Shown here in pieces: positions 53,031-63,343 of a stretch of 64,000 nucleotides of DNA. Each line of letters begins with the position of its first letter. Positions within the stretch are counted from its first letter, which is position 1. A program made the translations under genes and the position numbers. The notes below the pieces were generated by a model. It saw only the letters and a program-made list of their open reading frames with translations. It did not search any database and was not told the origin of the DNA. This stretch comes from Alkalicoccobacillus porphyridii (lineage in GTDB: Bacteria; Bacillota; Bacilli; Bacillales; Bacillaceae_D): NCBI RefSeq assembly GCF_007293315.1, contig NZ_VLXZ01000009.1, forward strand, positions 124,001 to 188,000. Direction: 5' to 3'.

Positions 53031-53465
53031 CTAGGACTCATACTGCCTAGTAGTACCATCGTCAAATGTTATTTCCAAATCCAGCACATCGTACACTCCA
53101 CCAAATTCAAACACGTATCTCATTTGTTGGATAACCTCTTCAGTGAACGTTCCCTTATCAATTGTTAGCTGATTTAACTTGTCATAGAGCTCTTCATCCT
53201 CAATCGTAGATGGTTCTGCTAAGTCATTATGATACATCCATTGCTCTTCTTCTCCTTGCACATAATGAACCCTTACTTCCTCACCATTCTGATACACCAC
53301 CTGTAACGTTAATTCTTGAATCAACTGAGTGGAATCTGGAACTTTTTGAATGGAAGCAGGTGGGCCTTGATTTGCTTGGTTCCGAGTGGAGTCATTCTCC
53401 TGCTCCTGCTGCTGGCATCCAAACAACACTCCTAGCATGATAATAAAAATCATCGATCTGTACAT
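53031..53465 (-). CDS. Lipoprotein, YusW-like
   Basis: 144 residues from the ATG at 53465 (AAAGGAG upstream); open frame continues 25 codons further without a ribosome-binding site. Lipoprotein signal with lipobox VLFGC (Cys17). The mature part ends with a beta-rich domain (YVFEFGGVYDVLDLEITFDDGTTRQYE) resembling YusW-type proteins. The family assignment is tentative and the function unknown. Confidence 0.72.
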   Translation of the reverse strand: MYRSMIFIIMLGVLFGCQQQEQENDSTRNQANQGPPASIQKVPDSTQLIQELTLQVVYQNGEEVRVHYVQGEEEQWMYHNDLAEPSTIEDEELYDKLNQLTIDKGTFTEEVIQQMRYVFEFGGVYDVLDLEITFDDGTTRQYES

Positions 53466-53593
53466 ACCGGTATCTCCTTTTTTATTGGATATACCTAGTA
53501 TGTCCAGATAAACGGAGAGTACCATGTCCATTTGCCACAAGCTTACCTGCTTATCCTACACACCTCAGCGTAAGACATGACTCAACATTACAC

Positions 53594-55006
53594 TTAAATA
53601 TATTTTCTTTGCATTTTTTTGCCGTCATATAAAAAGCAGATTGCTTTCTCATTCACCTTTGATTCAATGTGCACAGGTCTGCCCCAAAGCTGATAAATAT
53701 ATGGAAGAACCTTTTCAAGGTAGCTTACATCTAACTCCGTGTCTTCGTAACTATGCGTAATATACAGTTCTCCATTTTTCATATAATCTCCATCCGTAAT
53801 TGTTAAGTAAGGGAAGCCTCCATTCACTCGAGATGAGGCGAGCTGATCTCTGATTTCTTCCCACTGCTTATCAATTACTTTGTATTCGCTCCCTTGTTTC
53901 TGGAACAAATACATGTCTTCCCTCATGACTAAATCCTTTGTTAGGTAATTGCGAATGAAGGAGATATCTGATTCAATTTCCCTTACTTCAAACATCTTCT
54001 CCCGGCCACCACCTGGCTTCACACCCTGACGCTCTTGCATTTCCTTAGTGGGATTGTCATATTCCTGCTCAATGTTTTCAAAGATTTTTAAGCCTAGGTA
54101 ATAGGGATTTATAGATGTTTTTGATGGTTGGACTACCCCAGCATTCAGCTTAGCAAATTCGATTGTTTCGTCTGTTGTTAAATCCATCTCACGTAAAATT
54201 CGTGCATGCCAATAGGAGGCCCATCCTTCATTCATAATTTTTGTTTCAAGCTGTGGCCAAAAATACAGCATTTCTTCACGCATCATCGTTAAAATGTCTC
54301 GTTGCCAGTCCTCAAGCTCTCGACTAAATTGTTCAATAAAGAGCAGCATGTCTTTTTCTGGTTTAGGCGGGAATGGTGTTTTCTTACGCGGGAAGGTCGT
54401 CTCTTTTACTTCATTATTTGCATCCAGTCCCCAAAGGTCGTCATATTCACTTGTCTTTTTAAATGGCCTTTCTTGTTTTTCTTCCGTTGTCCATGATAGC
54501 TTTGGTCGAAGTAAGCTCGGATCAATATGCTCTTGGATAGCTAGTACGGCATCTAGGAAGGTTTCAACTTCATCCTTACCATGCAGATGCTCATAATGTG
54601 CAATTCGTTCTGAAGTCGCACTCATACTTTCTACCATATCTCTCCGAGTGTTGGAGAACCTGACATTGTGTTTAAAAAAGTCACAGTGTGCCAAAACATG
54701 AGCAACAATTAGCTTGTTTTGTATTAATGAATTGCTATCAAGTAAAAACGCGTAGCAAGGATCTGAATTAATGACCAGTTCATAGATCTTACTTAATCCT
54801 AAATCATATTGCAGCTTGCTTTTATGAAATTGTTTTCCAAAAGACCAATGGCTATATCGTGTAGGCATTCCATATGCTCCGATTGTATAAATAATTTCTG
54901 CTGGGCAGATTTCATAACGCATCTCGTAAAAGTCCAAGCCAAAACCGGTAGCAATCTCCGTAATTTCCCCAATGGCACGCTTTAAATCATTCCATTCCTC
55001 CGCCAC
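53594..55006 (-). CDS. spoVR: SpoVR family stage V sporulation protein
   Basis: 470 residues from GTG at 55006, preceded by GAGGGGAGA. Highly conserved family core ([52 protein letters not shown]). Required for normal spore cortex formation in B. subtilis; biochemical role unknown. Open frame upstream to 55024 overlaps the ribosome-binding site. Confidence 0.93.
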   Translation of the reverse strand: MAEEWNDLKRAIGEITEIATGFGLDFYEMRYEICPAEIIYTIGAYGMPTRYSHWSFGKQFHKSKLQYDLGLSKIYELVINSDPCYAFLLDSNSLIQNKLIVAHVLAHCDFFKHNVRFSNTRRDMVESMSATSERIAHYEHLHGKDEVETFLDAVLAIQEHIDPSLLRPKLSWTTEEKQERPFKKTSEYDDLWGLDANNEVKETTFPRKKTPFPPKPEKDMLLFIEQFSRELEDWQRDILTMMREEMLYFWPQLETKIMNEGWASYWHARILREMDLTTDETIEFAKLNAGVVQPSKTSINPYYLGLKIFENIEQEYDNPTKEMQERQGVKPGGGREKMFEVREIESDISFIRNYLTKDLVMREDMYLFQKQGSEYKVIDKQWEEIRDQLASSRVNGGFPYLTITDGDYMKNGELYITHSYEDTELDVSYLEKVLPYIYQLWGRPVHIESKVNEKAICFLYDGKKMQRKYI

Positions 55007-55109
55007 ATGATTCTCTCCCCTCATTTAAACACCTCTTATACTATATGAGGGAACCCGAATTATTTATGAGTATCCTTTATGTAAATTAAAGTGATTGGGA
55101 CAATATTAC

Positions 55110-55240
55110 TTTAACTTGCTACATCCTTCATTAAGAATAAAAACAACTTCTTCTATAGGAAATTCATGTAGAAACTACGTGTGTCACCTCTAATATTTTT
55201 GAGACCTGCCACTCACCAAGCGGACGAAAATAGAGCTTCG
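55110..55240. repeat. Partial B-type flank
   Basis: ctacatccttcattaag...aaaacaacttctt, then gtgtcacctct and caccaagcggacgaaaat, matches the left flank of the B element at 48.83-48.95 kb. It breaks off into the A-type element, so the two elements have recombined or inserted into each other. Confidence 0.75.
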
Positions 55241-55251
55241 ACATCTTCAAT

Positions 55252-55397
55252 GAGCTCAGGCACCGCTACAGGAGAAACCTACGCTTTCCACGGGAACGGC
55301 CTCAGCCCTTGAAGTGGAAGTGCGCCACTTCAATGTCGGTCTGCCGCGTTCTGTTCCATAGGAGTCTACGTTTTCTCCTTCCGCTCATGTTCCCGAA
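55252..55397. repeat. Palindromic repeat element, A-type copy 2
   Basis: Matches copy 1 at 48.59 kb over about 145 bp, including the cttgaagtgg / ccacttcaa central stem with a changed loop (aagtgcg versus aaaggca) and the ctacaggagaaa / ttttctccttcc outer arms. Confidence 0.87.
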
Positions 55398-55589
55398 CAA
55401 AAGGAAATGAGGGCTTTTTTTGTTTAAAAGAAGACTAACTATTATATATAGCTTCTTTTACAGTGAACTTGATGAAAAGATTGCTTAAGATAAATTCACA
55501 TAGTCATAGTCGAACTGTACTTAAATACCTGCACCGTGCAGGAAAGTTATCTAGAGTCTGCGTGTATAATCTCTCATATACTTGATGCC

Positions 55590-55735
55590 AGCTACGCACC
55601 TAGCGGACGAAAATGGCGGGCCGACACCTGCGGGATATAAAGGTTCAATGAGATAAATCGACATAGTCGAGTTAGCTCATTACCTTCCCGCGGTAAGCGT
55701 GCCCCCATTTTCGGGAGCGACAGCCGAAGCACCCA
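55590..55735. repeat. Palindromic repeat element, B-type copy 2
   Basis: cgaaaatggcggg (55608-55620) pairs with cccccattttcg (55702-55713); cctgcggga with tcccgcgg; aatgag with ctcatt; apical TCGAC-ata-GTCGA (55658-55670). A further degenerate copy of the apical region lies at about 55470-55545. The gene-free stretch 55025-55884 is composed of these repeats. Confidence 0.87.
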
Positions 55736-55796
55736 TACTCAGATGCCCTCTGTTTTTTCCATATTTATGGATATATAAATATATCCTCATTTTATA

Positions 55797-55850
55797 CAAT
55801 AAAAAACGGAACAATGCATGGAGACACTCCAACATTGTTCCGCTTTTCTA
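55797..55850. terminator. galE-pgcA terminator, repeated hairpin copy 3
   Basis: cggaacaatg (55807-55816) with cattgttccg (55833-55842) and an inner tggag / ctcca; T6 on the minus strand. Third copy of the hairpin found at 18.70 and 49.14 kb. Confidence 0.82.
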
Positions 55851-55884
55851 TTAATTATAATATTTCTATCCCAGCCTCGTACCG

Positions 55885-56874
55885 CTATTCTTTATCGTAG
55901 CCTGCTGGGTGTGCTGAATGCCAGCTCCAGGCATGGGACACGATATCCTTAAGATTTGTGTATTTCGGCTGCCAATTTAGTTCCGTCTTTGCTTTCTCAG
56001 GAGAAGCAATCAACACGGCTGGGTCTCCTGCACGTCTCGGTGCAGTTACGTGTGGAATTTCATGACCTGTAACTTCGCGACAGACATCAATCACTTGCTT
56101 AACCGAAAACCCTTGACCAATGCCTAGGTTATAAATATTGCTCTGTCTTTCCTTCATAAGCCTCTGCACCGCTAAAAAATGAGCATCGGCCAAGTCCATC
56201 ACATGTACATAATCTCGGATACATGTACCATCCTCTGTAGGATAATCATCACCAAATACCTGAACCTGCTCTCTCTGTCCTAAAGCGGTTTGCAAAACAA
56301 TCGGTATAAGATGTGATTCTGGGTCGTGGTCTTCCCCTATTCTTCCTTCCGGATCAGCACCAGCTGCATTAAAATATCGTAGACAGACTGATTTCAGCCC
56401 ATAGGCTTCATCAGACCATTTCAACATCTTCTCAATGGCAAGCTTAGTCTCTCCGTATGGATTAGTTGGAAGAGTTGGTAAGCTTTCTACAATAGGTACC
56501 TGCTCTGGCTCTCCATAGGTTGCTGCTGTAGAGGAGAACACAATATTTAAGACATTGTGTTCAACCATCTTCGTAAGCAATGTATGGGTGCCAATCACAT
56601 TATTTTTATAATATTCAAGTGGATTCTTAACACTTTCTCCAACAAGCGAATCTGCAGCAAAGTGGATAACCGCATCAATGCTTTCCTCGGTGAAGAGCTT
56701 ATCTAAAAACGCACCATCTAGTAAGTCACCCTCATATAATACAGCGCCATTCAACGCATCACGGTGTCCCTTTGATAAATTATCTAAAACGACCACATTC
56801 TCACCTTGATTTAAAAGGTGCAGCACGGTATGGCTGCCTATATATCCTGCTCCACCTGTAACTAAAATGGTCAT
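55885..56874 (-). CDS. galE: UDP-glucose 4-epimerase
   Basis: 329 residues. NAD-binding GGAGYIGSHTVLHLL at the start, catalytic Ser/Tyr/Lys in FSSTAATYGEP and YGETKLAIEKML. Interconverts UDP-glucose and UDP-galactose for galactose use and envelope glycans. Follows pgcA by 18 nt and is likely co-transcribed; together they supply UDP-sugars. Confidence 0.95.
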   Translation of the reverse strand: MTILVTGGAGYIGSHTVLHLLNQGENVVVLDNLSKGHRDALNGAVLYEGDLLDGAFLDKLFTEESIDAVIHFAADSLVGESVKNPLEYYKNNVIGTHTLLTKMVEHNVLNIVFSSTAATYGEPEQVPIVESLPTLPTNPYGETKLAIEKMLKWSDEAYGLKSVCLRYFNAAGADPEGRIGEDHDPESHLIPIVLQTALGQREQVQVFGDDYPTEDGTCIRDYVHVMDLADAHFLAVQRLMKERQSNIYNLGIGQGFSVKQVIDVCREVTGHEIPHVTAPRRAGDPAVLIASPEKAKTELNWQPKYTNLKDIVSHAWSWHSAHPAGYDKE

Positions 56875-56892
56875 AGGTCTTCCTCTTTTCTC

Positions 56893-58629
56893 TTATAGAA
56901 ATTGATTAACATACTTCATGACTGCGGCTCTTAATGATGCGAGAGCCTCTTTACTGTCTGCCTCGTTATCTGCAGTTACGCCGAAGTAGAATTTTACTTT
57001 TGGTTCCGTTCCGGATGGACGGATGCAGAACCACGATCCATCCTCAAGCTTATACTTTAATACGTTTGAAACGGGAAGCTCGATTCCTTCAATCTGATTT
57101 GTTTCTAAAGTTGTACGCTCTCTTGATTGATAGTCTTCTACTGAAATAATTGAGACATCATTCATGCTTTTAGGTGGATCCATTCTAAATGACGACAAGA
57201 TACTTTGGATCTTCTCTGCACCTGATTTTCCTTTTAGTGTGAGTGACTCAAGACCCTCTCGGTAAAAGCCATATCTGCTGAAGACTTCTTGAAGACCTTG
57301 ATACACTGTCATGTCACGTGACTTATAATAAAGCGCAAGCTCCGCAGCAAGAAGGCAGGCTTGAACAGCATCCTTATCACGCACAAAATCACCAATAAGG
57401 TAACCGTAGCTTTCTTCATACCCAAAGAGGAAGGTATGCTCTTTAGAGCTTTCATATTCTTTTATTTTTTCGCCAATAAATTTAAACCCTGTTAAGGTGT
57501 CGAGAGAAGCAAGTCCGTATTCTTCAGCAATTTTTGCTCCAATTTCAGAGGTAACAATGGTTTTGAGAACGATACCGTTGTCTGGCAGTGTACCAGCCTC
57601 CTGCTTTTGACGCAACAGATAGTCTAATAATAAAGCACCTGTTTGATTCCCTGTCAGTACTTCGTATTCTCCTGAATCATTTCTTACAGCTAGACCTACT
57701 CGATCAGCATCAGGGTCTGTAGCGAGTAGGATGTCTGCGTCCTGTTCATCACCGTATTTTATAGCCAATTCAAAAGCGGCATGCTCTTCAGGATTTGGAG
57801 AAGAAACGGTCGAAAAATCTGGATCAGGAAGCTCTTGCTCTGCAACGATTGTAAGATTTGTAAAGCCTGCATCCTCTAGGACACGTCGCACAGGAATATT
57901 AGCTGTTCCATGTAAAGGTGTAAACACTATCTTTAGTGTTGGTCCTAGTTCTTTCACCAACTCTGGCTGAACAAGAATGGTTTGCAGCTGCTCATTATAC
58001 GCATCGTCTACATCCTGAGGAACAACCTGATACATCATTTCACTCTTTAGCTCTGTTTCATCGCCTACTTCAATAAGTAGCTCATCCTCAATCGCATCCA
58101 CAAAGGAAACGAGTTCATCTGCCGGGCCTGGAGGTAGCTGTCCACCATCTGGTCCATACACCTTAAATCCGTTATATTCAGGAGGGTTATGACTCGCCGT
58201 AATGACAATACCTGCGTAGGCATTTAGGTGTCTTACTGCGAATGAGAGCTCAGGTGTGGGCCGTAAATCATTAAAAACATAAGCCGTAACTCCCTGTTTT
58301 CCTAAAGTTAAGGCCGCTTCACGCGCAAATTGAGGAGATTTGTGTCTAGAATCATAGGCAATAACCACTCCGCGTTTTTTTGCCTCTTCACCATGACTGC
58401 TAAGAAAGTCTGCCAAGCCTTTTGATGCTCGACGAACCGTATATGTATTCATACGATTTGGTCCCGGCCCTATTTCTCCACGCATGCCACCGGTTCCAAA
58501 CTCAAGATTTTTATAGAAACAATCCTCTAGCGCTACCTTATCGTCACCGATTGCCTGAAGTTCTTCTTTCACATCTGAATTCAGAGCGCTAAAGTCAGCC
58601 CACTTTTTATAATTATCTTCCCAATTCAA
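56893..58629 (-). CDS. pgcA: Phosphoglucomutase PgcA
   Basis: 578 residues from a TTG at 58629, chosen because AGGAGG lies just upstream; the frame is open 13 codons further without a site. Phosphoserine loop [16 protein letters not shown], metal loop [10 protein letters not shown], sugar loop GYEESYGYL, phosphate loop [12 protein letters not shown]. Interconverts glucose 6- and 1-phosphate, feeding UDP-glucose for glycolipid and teichoic acid synthesis, and ADP-glucose (glgC lies at the right edge). Length matches B. subtilis PgcA (581). Confidence 0.94.
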   Translation of the reverse strand: MNWEDNYKKWADFSALNSDVKEELQAIGDDKVALEDCFYKNLEFGTGGMRGEIGPGPNRMNTYTVRRASKGLADFLSSHGEEAKKRGVVIAYDSRHKSPQFAREAALTLGKQGVTAYVFNDLRPTPELSFAVRHLNAYAGIVITASHNPPEYNGFKVYGPDGGQLPPGPADELVSFVDAIEDELLIEVGDETELKSEMMYQVVPQDVDDAYNEQLQTILVQPELVKELGPTLKIVFTPLHGTANIPVRRVLEDAGFTNLTIVAEQELPDPDFSTVSSPNPEEHAAFELAIKYGDEQDADILLATDPDADRVGLAVRNDSGEYEVLTGNQTGALLLDYLLRQKQEAGTLPDNGIVLKTIVTSEIGAKIAEEYGLASLDTLTGFKFIGEKIKEYESSKEHTFLFGYEESYGYLIGDFVRDKDAVQACLLAAELALYYKSRDMTVYQGLQEVFSRYGFYREGLESLTLKGKSGAEKIQSILSSFRMDPPKSMNDVSIISVEDYQSRERTTLETNQIEGIELPVSNVLKYKLEDGSWFCIRPSGTEPKVKFYFGVTADNEADSKEALASLRAAVMKYVNQFL

Positions 58630-58704
58630 AAAAACGCCTCCTAAATTATCAACTATTAACAATTTCATACCATATTCCAGTCTACTATGTTTTGAGTATA
58701 GCCG

Positions 58705-60324
58705 CTAGTCTTGACTAGGTGCACTCTCAAAACGATTTTCTTTTAATGCCTGCTCCATTTCTGTTTGCCAATAAGAGCTCTCTTCTTCACTCCATTGAAA
58801 GCGGTCCTGCATATAAAGAAAAATTGCGTCTTTCCACTTTTCTAACTCAGGTCGATTAAAATACAATGCCTGTGTTCTACGAATGAGAAAATCTAATGGG
58901 GAAATGACCATTTCTTCATCTATAGCATAGGTTAATTGAGCAAATAAAATTGGAGGAAGTCCTGCCTCTTGAGCACGTCGCCTGCTTGTTCGAACTCTGG
59001 ACCAAATATTTGTGATGTTTGAACCATATACTAACGCTAGTGCATAGGCTTCCTCATATGCAATCCCTAATGCTTCTCCTTCATCTGCCTTTGTTTTAAG
59101 AAAGCTATCAAACCGGTCTACTCCTCCTACCTGTCCACCAGATAGAGTAATAGAATCTGTTTGGCTACCTATGGATTCGCCTCTTTCCTTTTCAATGGTA
59201 TCAACAACCTTTTCAGCAATTAATCGATAAGCCGCCATTTGCTTACAGCGAACAGATATTAAACCCGAGGAAGAGATCGTTAAGTCCTCGAATTTGTCTT
59301 GCTTTGCGGAAGTCGCTGGTACCGCCTCTTCATCAACCCATAAAGCTTCAATATCCTGAAACGTTATATTAGTAGTTGGGAAGAGATGTTGAATAGCATT
59401 TAACAGGTAGCTAGCAGTGTGAGCAACCGAAAGCTCTTGATCTCCTGGTCCAATATATACTTTCTCACCATAGGTAATCGCATACAGCATGTGCCCGTCG
59501 TGCTCAAAATATATGCCTTGCTTAATAGGTAAGCGATCATGATCTATCACTATATGTATTTTTTTATTAATAGTCGACCGTGAGCCGTTTAAAGATCGAT
59601 CTTGTTCACGTAAATTGTCAATGGAGGCTCCTGTGGCATTCACAATGTGTTTAGCATAAATTTTGTGAGCTTCCCCTGTCAGTTGATCAACGGCCATAAC
59701 CCCTGCGATTCTGCCTTGCTCATATAGAAACGATTCTGCCTTTAGATAGCTTACCGCAAGAGTACCCCTAGCAGAGGCAACTTTTAATACTTCTATTGTT
59801 AATCTAGCATCATTGGTTTGGTATTCTACATAATACCCTCCGCCTTTTAGATTATCAGGTTGAAGAAGTGGCTCTTGCTTTTGTGCTTGGCGTTTATTTA
59901 GCATGTGGCGACGTTCTTTTTTGTTTAGCTCTGCTAAGCGGTCATATACACGTAAGCTTAAAGAAGCTTGGATACGACCAAAAGCACCCTTCTTATAAAC
60001 TGGCAACAGCATATTAATAGGTGAAACTAGATGCGGAGCATTATCAAGAATAATAGCACGCTCTTTTCCAAGCTCAGTGAATGTTTTGGCATCAAGATTC
60101 CGAATATAGCTTAATCCACCTTGAATCAACTTATTGGAGCGGCTTGAAGATCCACTGGCAAAATCATGCTGCTCAATAAGACCAGTATGTAATCCACGCA
60201 TCTGTGCATCTAAAGCAATACCTGCTCCCGTAATTCCCCCGCCAATAATCAGCACCTCAAGCCCCTCCTGCTTGAGTGCCTCTATCTGCTCGTTCCTTCT
60301 CTCACCTGAGAACCTTCCAGCCAA
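58705..60324 (-). CDS. GlpD-like FAD oxidoreductase lacking key active-site segments
   Basis: 539 residues from the TTG at 60324 (AAGGGGAG upstream; a GTG at 60333 is the alternative). FAD-binding [21 protein letters not shown] and overall GlpD alignment (ERAIILDNAPHLV; GGGYYVEYQTNDARLTIEVL; IVNATGAS) are clear. But segments contacting substrate in GlpD are changed: HGGLRYL reads QGGLSYI (Arg to Ser), the GLRPL loop is deleted (ALWVDEEAVPA), and GGKLTGYR reads VRCKQMAAYR. The glycerol-3-phosphate site is probably lost or altered. No glpF or glpK nearby. Annotated pipelines would call it glpD. Confidence 0.82.
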   Translation of the reverse strand: MAGRFSGERRNEQIEALKQEGLEVLIIGGGITGAGIALDAQMRGLHTGLIEQHDFASGSSSRSNKLIQGGLSYIRNLDAKTFTELGKERAIILDNAPHLVSPINMLLPVYKKGAFGRIQASLSLRVYDRLAELNKKERRHMLNKRQAQKQEPLLQPDNLKGGGYYVEYQTNDARLTIEVLKVASARGTLAVSYLKAESFLYEQGRIAGVMAVDQLTGEAHKIYAKHIVNATGASIDNLREQDRSLNGSRSTINKKIHIVIDHDRLPIKQGIYFEHDGHMLYAITYGEKVYIGPGDQELSVAHTASYLLNAIQHLFPTTNITFQDIEALWVDEEAVPATSAKQDKFEDLTISSSGLISVRCKQMAAYRLIAEKVVDTIEKERGESIGSQTDSITLSGGQVGGVDRFDSFLKTKADEGEALGIAYEEAYALALVYGSNITNIWSRVRTSRRRAQEAGLPPILFAQLTYAIDEEMVISPLDFLIRRTQALYFNRPELEKWKDAIFLYMQDRFQWSEEESSYWQTEMEQALKENRFESAPSQD

Positions 60325-60432
60325 TGAGTCCACTCCCCTTTTAAAGCCTCATAACGTTTATACGGATTTATTCAGTCTATTGTTTCGCTCTATTCTCTTT
60401 TCTAGTAGTATACCTTAAACTAGCCTTTCAAT

Positions 60433-60879
60433 CTATTTACGTTTACTTCTGAATTCATCCATTGAAGGCATCGGTTGAACGGTAAAGAAATAAGTAAATT
60501 GTTGCTTGCTCTGTGCTCCAGCAACGAATACATCCGCCTTCCATTTACCTGATTCAGTAAACAAGCATTCTGACTCGTATAATCCCTGATCCACATGATG
60601 CATCCATTGCTTACATGTTGCATGTGATTTTTCACTTTGAGCGTTAAGCAGCACCTGTCCATTTATGATAGGACGTCCCGCTTTATCTACTAAAAAAAGC
60701 TGTACGTGTTCCACCGCGTTCGGCTCGTACCCTTCAGTCACAATGACCTCATTAATATCCCATCCAAGCTGATTGTTCTGTAAAAATGGCTGCGTCCAAA
60801 TAACACAAGCTGAAAGAATGACTGCGCAGAGAATAATGAATACCGTATAGTATTCTCTACTTTTCTGGTGCTTTAACAT
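60433..60879 (-). CDS. FixH/YtkA-like membrane-anchored protein
   Basis: 148 residues. One N-terminal membrane helix (YYTVFIILCAVILSACVIW), then an Ig-like beta domain with the YtkA/FixH pattern (VQLFLVDKAGRPIINGQVLLN ... GLYESECLFTESGKWKADV). Such domains occur with copper-handling and oxidase assembly proteins, but no such genes are nearby. The Cys after VILSA could be a lipidation site. Function unknown. Confidence 0.72.
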   Translation of the reverse strand: MLKHQKSREYYTVFIILCAVILSACVIWTQPFLQNNQLGWDINEVIVTEGYEPNAVEHVQLFLVDKAGRPIINGQVLLNAQSEKSHATCKQWMHHVDQGLYESECLFTESGKWKADVFVAGAQSKQQFTYFFTVQPMPSMDEFRSKRK

Positions 60880-60954
60880 GCGTAACCCCCTCTGTTATCC
60901 TATCAACAGCCTTACCCGCAGAAGTTGCATCCATACACATGTCCAACACAAAAA

Positions 60955-60985
60955 AGAACAGCAAACCTACTTGGTTCACTGCTCT
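60955..60985 (-). terminator. yhcX terminator
   Basis: agaacagcaaacc / ggttcactgctct (two mismatches) followed by T6 on the minus strand. Confidence 0.75.
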
Positions 60986-61001
60986 TTGTGATTTATTCAT
61001 T

Positions 61002-62540
61002 TTATGGCTGTTTGTACGTAATGTGATAAACATCGTGACGACGATCACGAAGCTGATTCACACTACCCGAGCGTCTGTGTCTACGCAAAATTTCTAAGTC
61101 CACATCACCAACAACCACGGTTTCAATATTTGGATTACACTCGCCTACAATACCATCTCGAGCAAATGTAAAGTCAGAAGGTGAGAAGATACCTGATTGT
61201 GCATACTGAATGTCCATATTTTCAACATCAGGAAGGTTGCCGACTGTTCCTGAGATTACGGTATACAGTTGATTTTCAATGGCACGAGCCTGCGAACAAT
61301 ATCTTACGCGTAGATAGCCTTGACGATCATCCGTACAGAATGGTGTGAAGATAATGTTAGCACCTTTATCTACAGCAATTCGTGCAAGCTCTGGGAATTC
61401 AATATCATAACAGATCTGAATCGCAATTTTGCCACAGTCCGTATCAAATACTTTCACTTCATCTCCACCGGAAATCCCCCAGAACAAACGTTCATTAGGA
61501 GTGACATGAATTTTATACTGTTTCTCAATGGTCCCATCTCGTCGGAACAAGTATGAGATATTAAAAATTTTGCCTTCCTCTTCAACAAAGTGAGAGCCAC
61601 CGACAATATTGATGTTATAACGCACAGCAAGCGTCGTGAACAACTCAATATAATCCTCAGTAAATTCAGTGAGTCTACGAATGGCCCGACTTGGACTCTT
61701 TTCTGGTAGGAAAGACAGAAGCTGAAGCGTAAAGATCTCTGGAAACACAACAAAGTCAGAGTTAAATCCTGCTGCTACATCCGTATAATATTCGCACTGA
61801 ACGGCAAAGTCCTCAAAAGAAGAGATCTTTTTCATTTCATATTGAATGGATGTAATTCGAACCGGGAACGACGTCTTGAACTTACGCTTTGGAATGGTTG
61901 GGCGATAATCAATATTGTTCCATTCCATTAAGGTAGCATATCTCATGGATGCTTTATCATCATCAAGATAGTTTGAATTCACTCGTTTTAAACTAAAGTT
62001 GTTCACCACTTGGAAGGTCAAAACCGGGTCATAAAGGTTATGCATCGTTACTTCTTCCACATACTGTCTTGGTGTTAGCTCCTTATGCTTTGAGTAGTTA
62101 GGAATTCTTCCACCGATAATAATACTTTTTAGATTCAGCTCTCTTGCTAAATCCTTTCTCGTTTCATACAATCTGCGGCCAATTTTCATGCGACGATAAT
62201 CTGGGTGCACCATAACCTCAATGCCATATAAATTATAGCCTTCTGAGTCGTGGTTTGTAATATAGCCTTCATCGGTAATTTCATCCCACGTATGCTGGTC
62301 ATCATACTCGTCAAAGTTAATAATTAAACTTGAACAAGAACCAATAATTTTACCATCATATTCTACGCAAAATTGTCCCTCAGGAAATATTTCAATATGA
62401 CTACGGAGCTGATCTTTTGTCCATGGCTCCATATTCTTAAAACAAATTTTAGACATTTCTATAATATCATCAAAGTCTTTTACTTCGATGTTGCGAATAA
62501 TAATTTTCTTTTCAAATTTGGATACATCGATCTCTTTCAT
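61002..62540 (-). CDS. yhcX: GNAT acetyltransferase - nitrilase fusion, YhcX
   Basis: 512 residues. Residues 12-200: GNAT fold (MVHPDYRRMKIGRRLYETR acetyl-CoA loop). Residues 225-490: carbon-nitrogen hydrolase with Glu in DFVVFPEIFTL, Lys in QYKIHVTPNE and Cys in IAIQICYDIEFPEL. The fusion and length match B. subtilis YhcX (513). Amidase-type substrate unknown. Monocistronic with its own terminator. Confidence 0.93.
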   Translation of the reverse strand: MKEIDVSKFEKKIIIRNIEVKDFDDIIEMSKICFKNMEPWTKDQLRSHIEIFPEGQFCVEYDGKIIGSCSSLIINFDEYDDQHTWDEITDEGYITNHDSEGYNLYGIEVMVHPDYRRMKIGRRLYETRKDLARELNLKSIIIGGRIPNYSKHKELTPRQYVEEVTMHNLYDPVLTFQVVNNFSLKRVNSNYLDDDKASMRYATLMEWNNIDYRPTIPKRKFKTSFPVRITSIQYEMKKISSFEDFAVQCEYYTDVAAGFNSDFVVFPEIFTLQLLSFLPEKSPSRAIRRLTEFTEDYIELFTTLAVRYNINIVGGSHFVEEEGKIFNISYLFRRDGTIEKQYKIHVTPNERLFWGISGGDEVKVFDTDCGKIAIQICYDIEFPELARIAVDKGANIIFTPFCTDDRQGYLRVRYCSQARAIENQLYTVISGTVGNLPDVENMDIQYAQSGIFSPSDFTFARDGIVGECNPNIETVVVGDVDLEILRRHRRSGSVNQLRDRRHDVYHITYKQP

Positions 62541-62631
62541 CTTTAGGTCACTCCTCTCATACTTTCAGAGATTACGATAGGTAGTGTACATCTTTTTCAT
62601 TCATTTGAATAGTATTTTCAACTAATTGAAA

Positions 62632-62659
62632 AAAATCCGCCATTTATGAGCGGATTTTT
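62632..62659 (-). terminator. Terminator of the CheX-like gene
   Basis: aaaatccgc / gcggattttt with T7 on the minus strand. The hairpin includes the stop codon and last codons of the gene. Confidence 0.78.
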
Positions 62660-63120
62660 GCTTCTACCTCTTGAAAGGACATATGAATATGAACCATGCC
62701 TATTGTACTTTCGAGAAGTAACGATATGTATTTCTCAGAGGAATGAAAGGTAGATAAGCCTTCATTTGTAACAGGTGGGGTTACGTCGATAATGCAGCCC
62801 TCTGTTGATAATTCAGTAGCCGTGGTACCAGCAATCCAATTACCAAATTCCTGAACGGCGCTCCAGCCCATCTCATCTAACGTCTCAATTGTCATTCCAC
62901 CCATCATCGTACCCACAATGTTTTTGGCTGTATCCTTATTAAAACTGCAAATAATTTGTCCAATAAGATTGCCCTTCACACCTAAAATCACGGAAATGTC
63001 ATTACTGCTTACACTCCCTGTGCCTTGATTTGGAACATGCAATGTGACCCCTGCACCTAGATGATTGGTTAGTATTCCTTTAGTAGCCCTAATAATAGCA
63101 TTTACATAATTAGCATTCAT
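62644..63120 (-). CDS. CheX-like chemotaxis phosphatase family protein
   Basis: 158 residues from the ATG at 63120 (GGGGGTT upstream; four open codons before it). Has the CheC/CheX catalytic motif ExxN in SAVQEFGNWIAGTTATEL and a duplicated alpha/beta layout. CheX proteins dephosphorylate CheY~P. No other chemotaxis genes are nearby, so it may act on another receiver domain. Confidence 0.82.
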   Translation of the reverse strand: MNANYVNAIIRATKGILTNHLGAGVTLHVPNQGTGSVSSNDISVILGVKGNLIGQIICSFNKDTAKNIVGTMMGGMTIETLDEMGWSAVQEFGNWIAGTTATELSTEGCIIDVTPPVTNEGLSTFHSSEKYISLLLESTIGMVHIHMSFQEVEAKIRS

Positions 63121-63343
63121 TGTAACCCCCACTTTGTATACCTAATGTCTGATTTCGACATTTTCTTTATGTTCGTTACCTATATATCGACTTAGTGTTC
63201 GCTTTGTTTAAGTCCATCAGTGAAGGACAAACTCATTATTTTTAATAAGTTTATTGAGGAGGAATAGAAAACGGTTACACGTTCATAGATATCATACATC
63301 TTCACTCACTATAACTATTGTCCTAGAAAGAAGGGGATATGTC

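Noticed and set aside
54294-54596. 100-codon plus-strand frame within spoVR
   Set aside because: Antisense shadow of a highly conserved gene.
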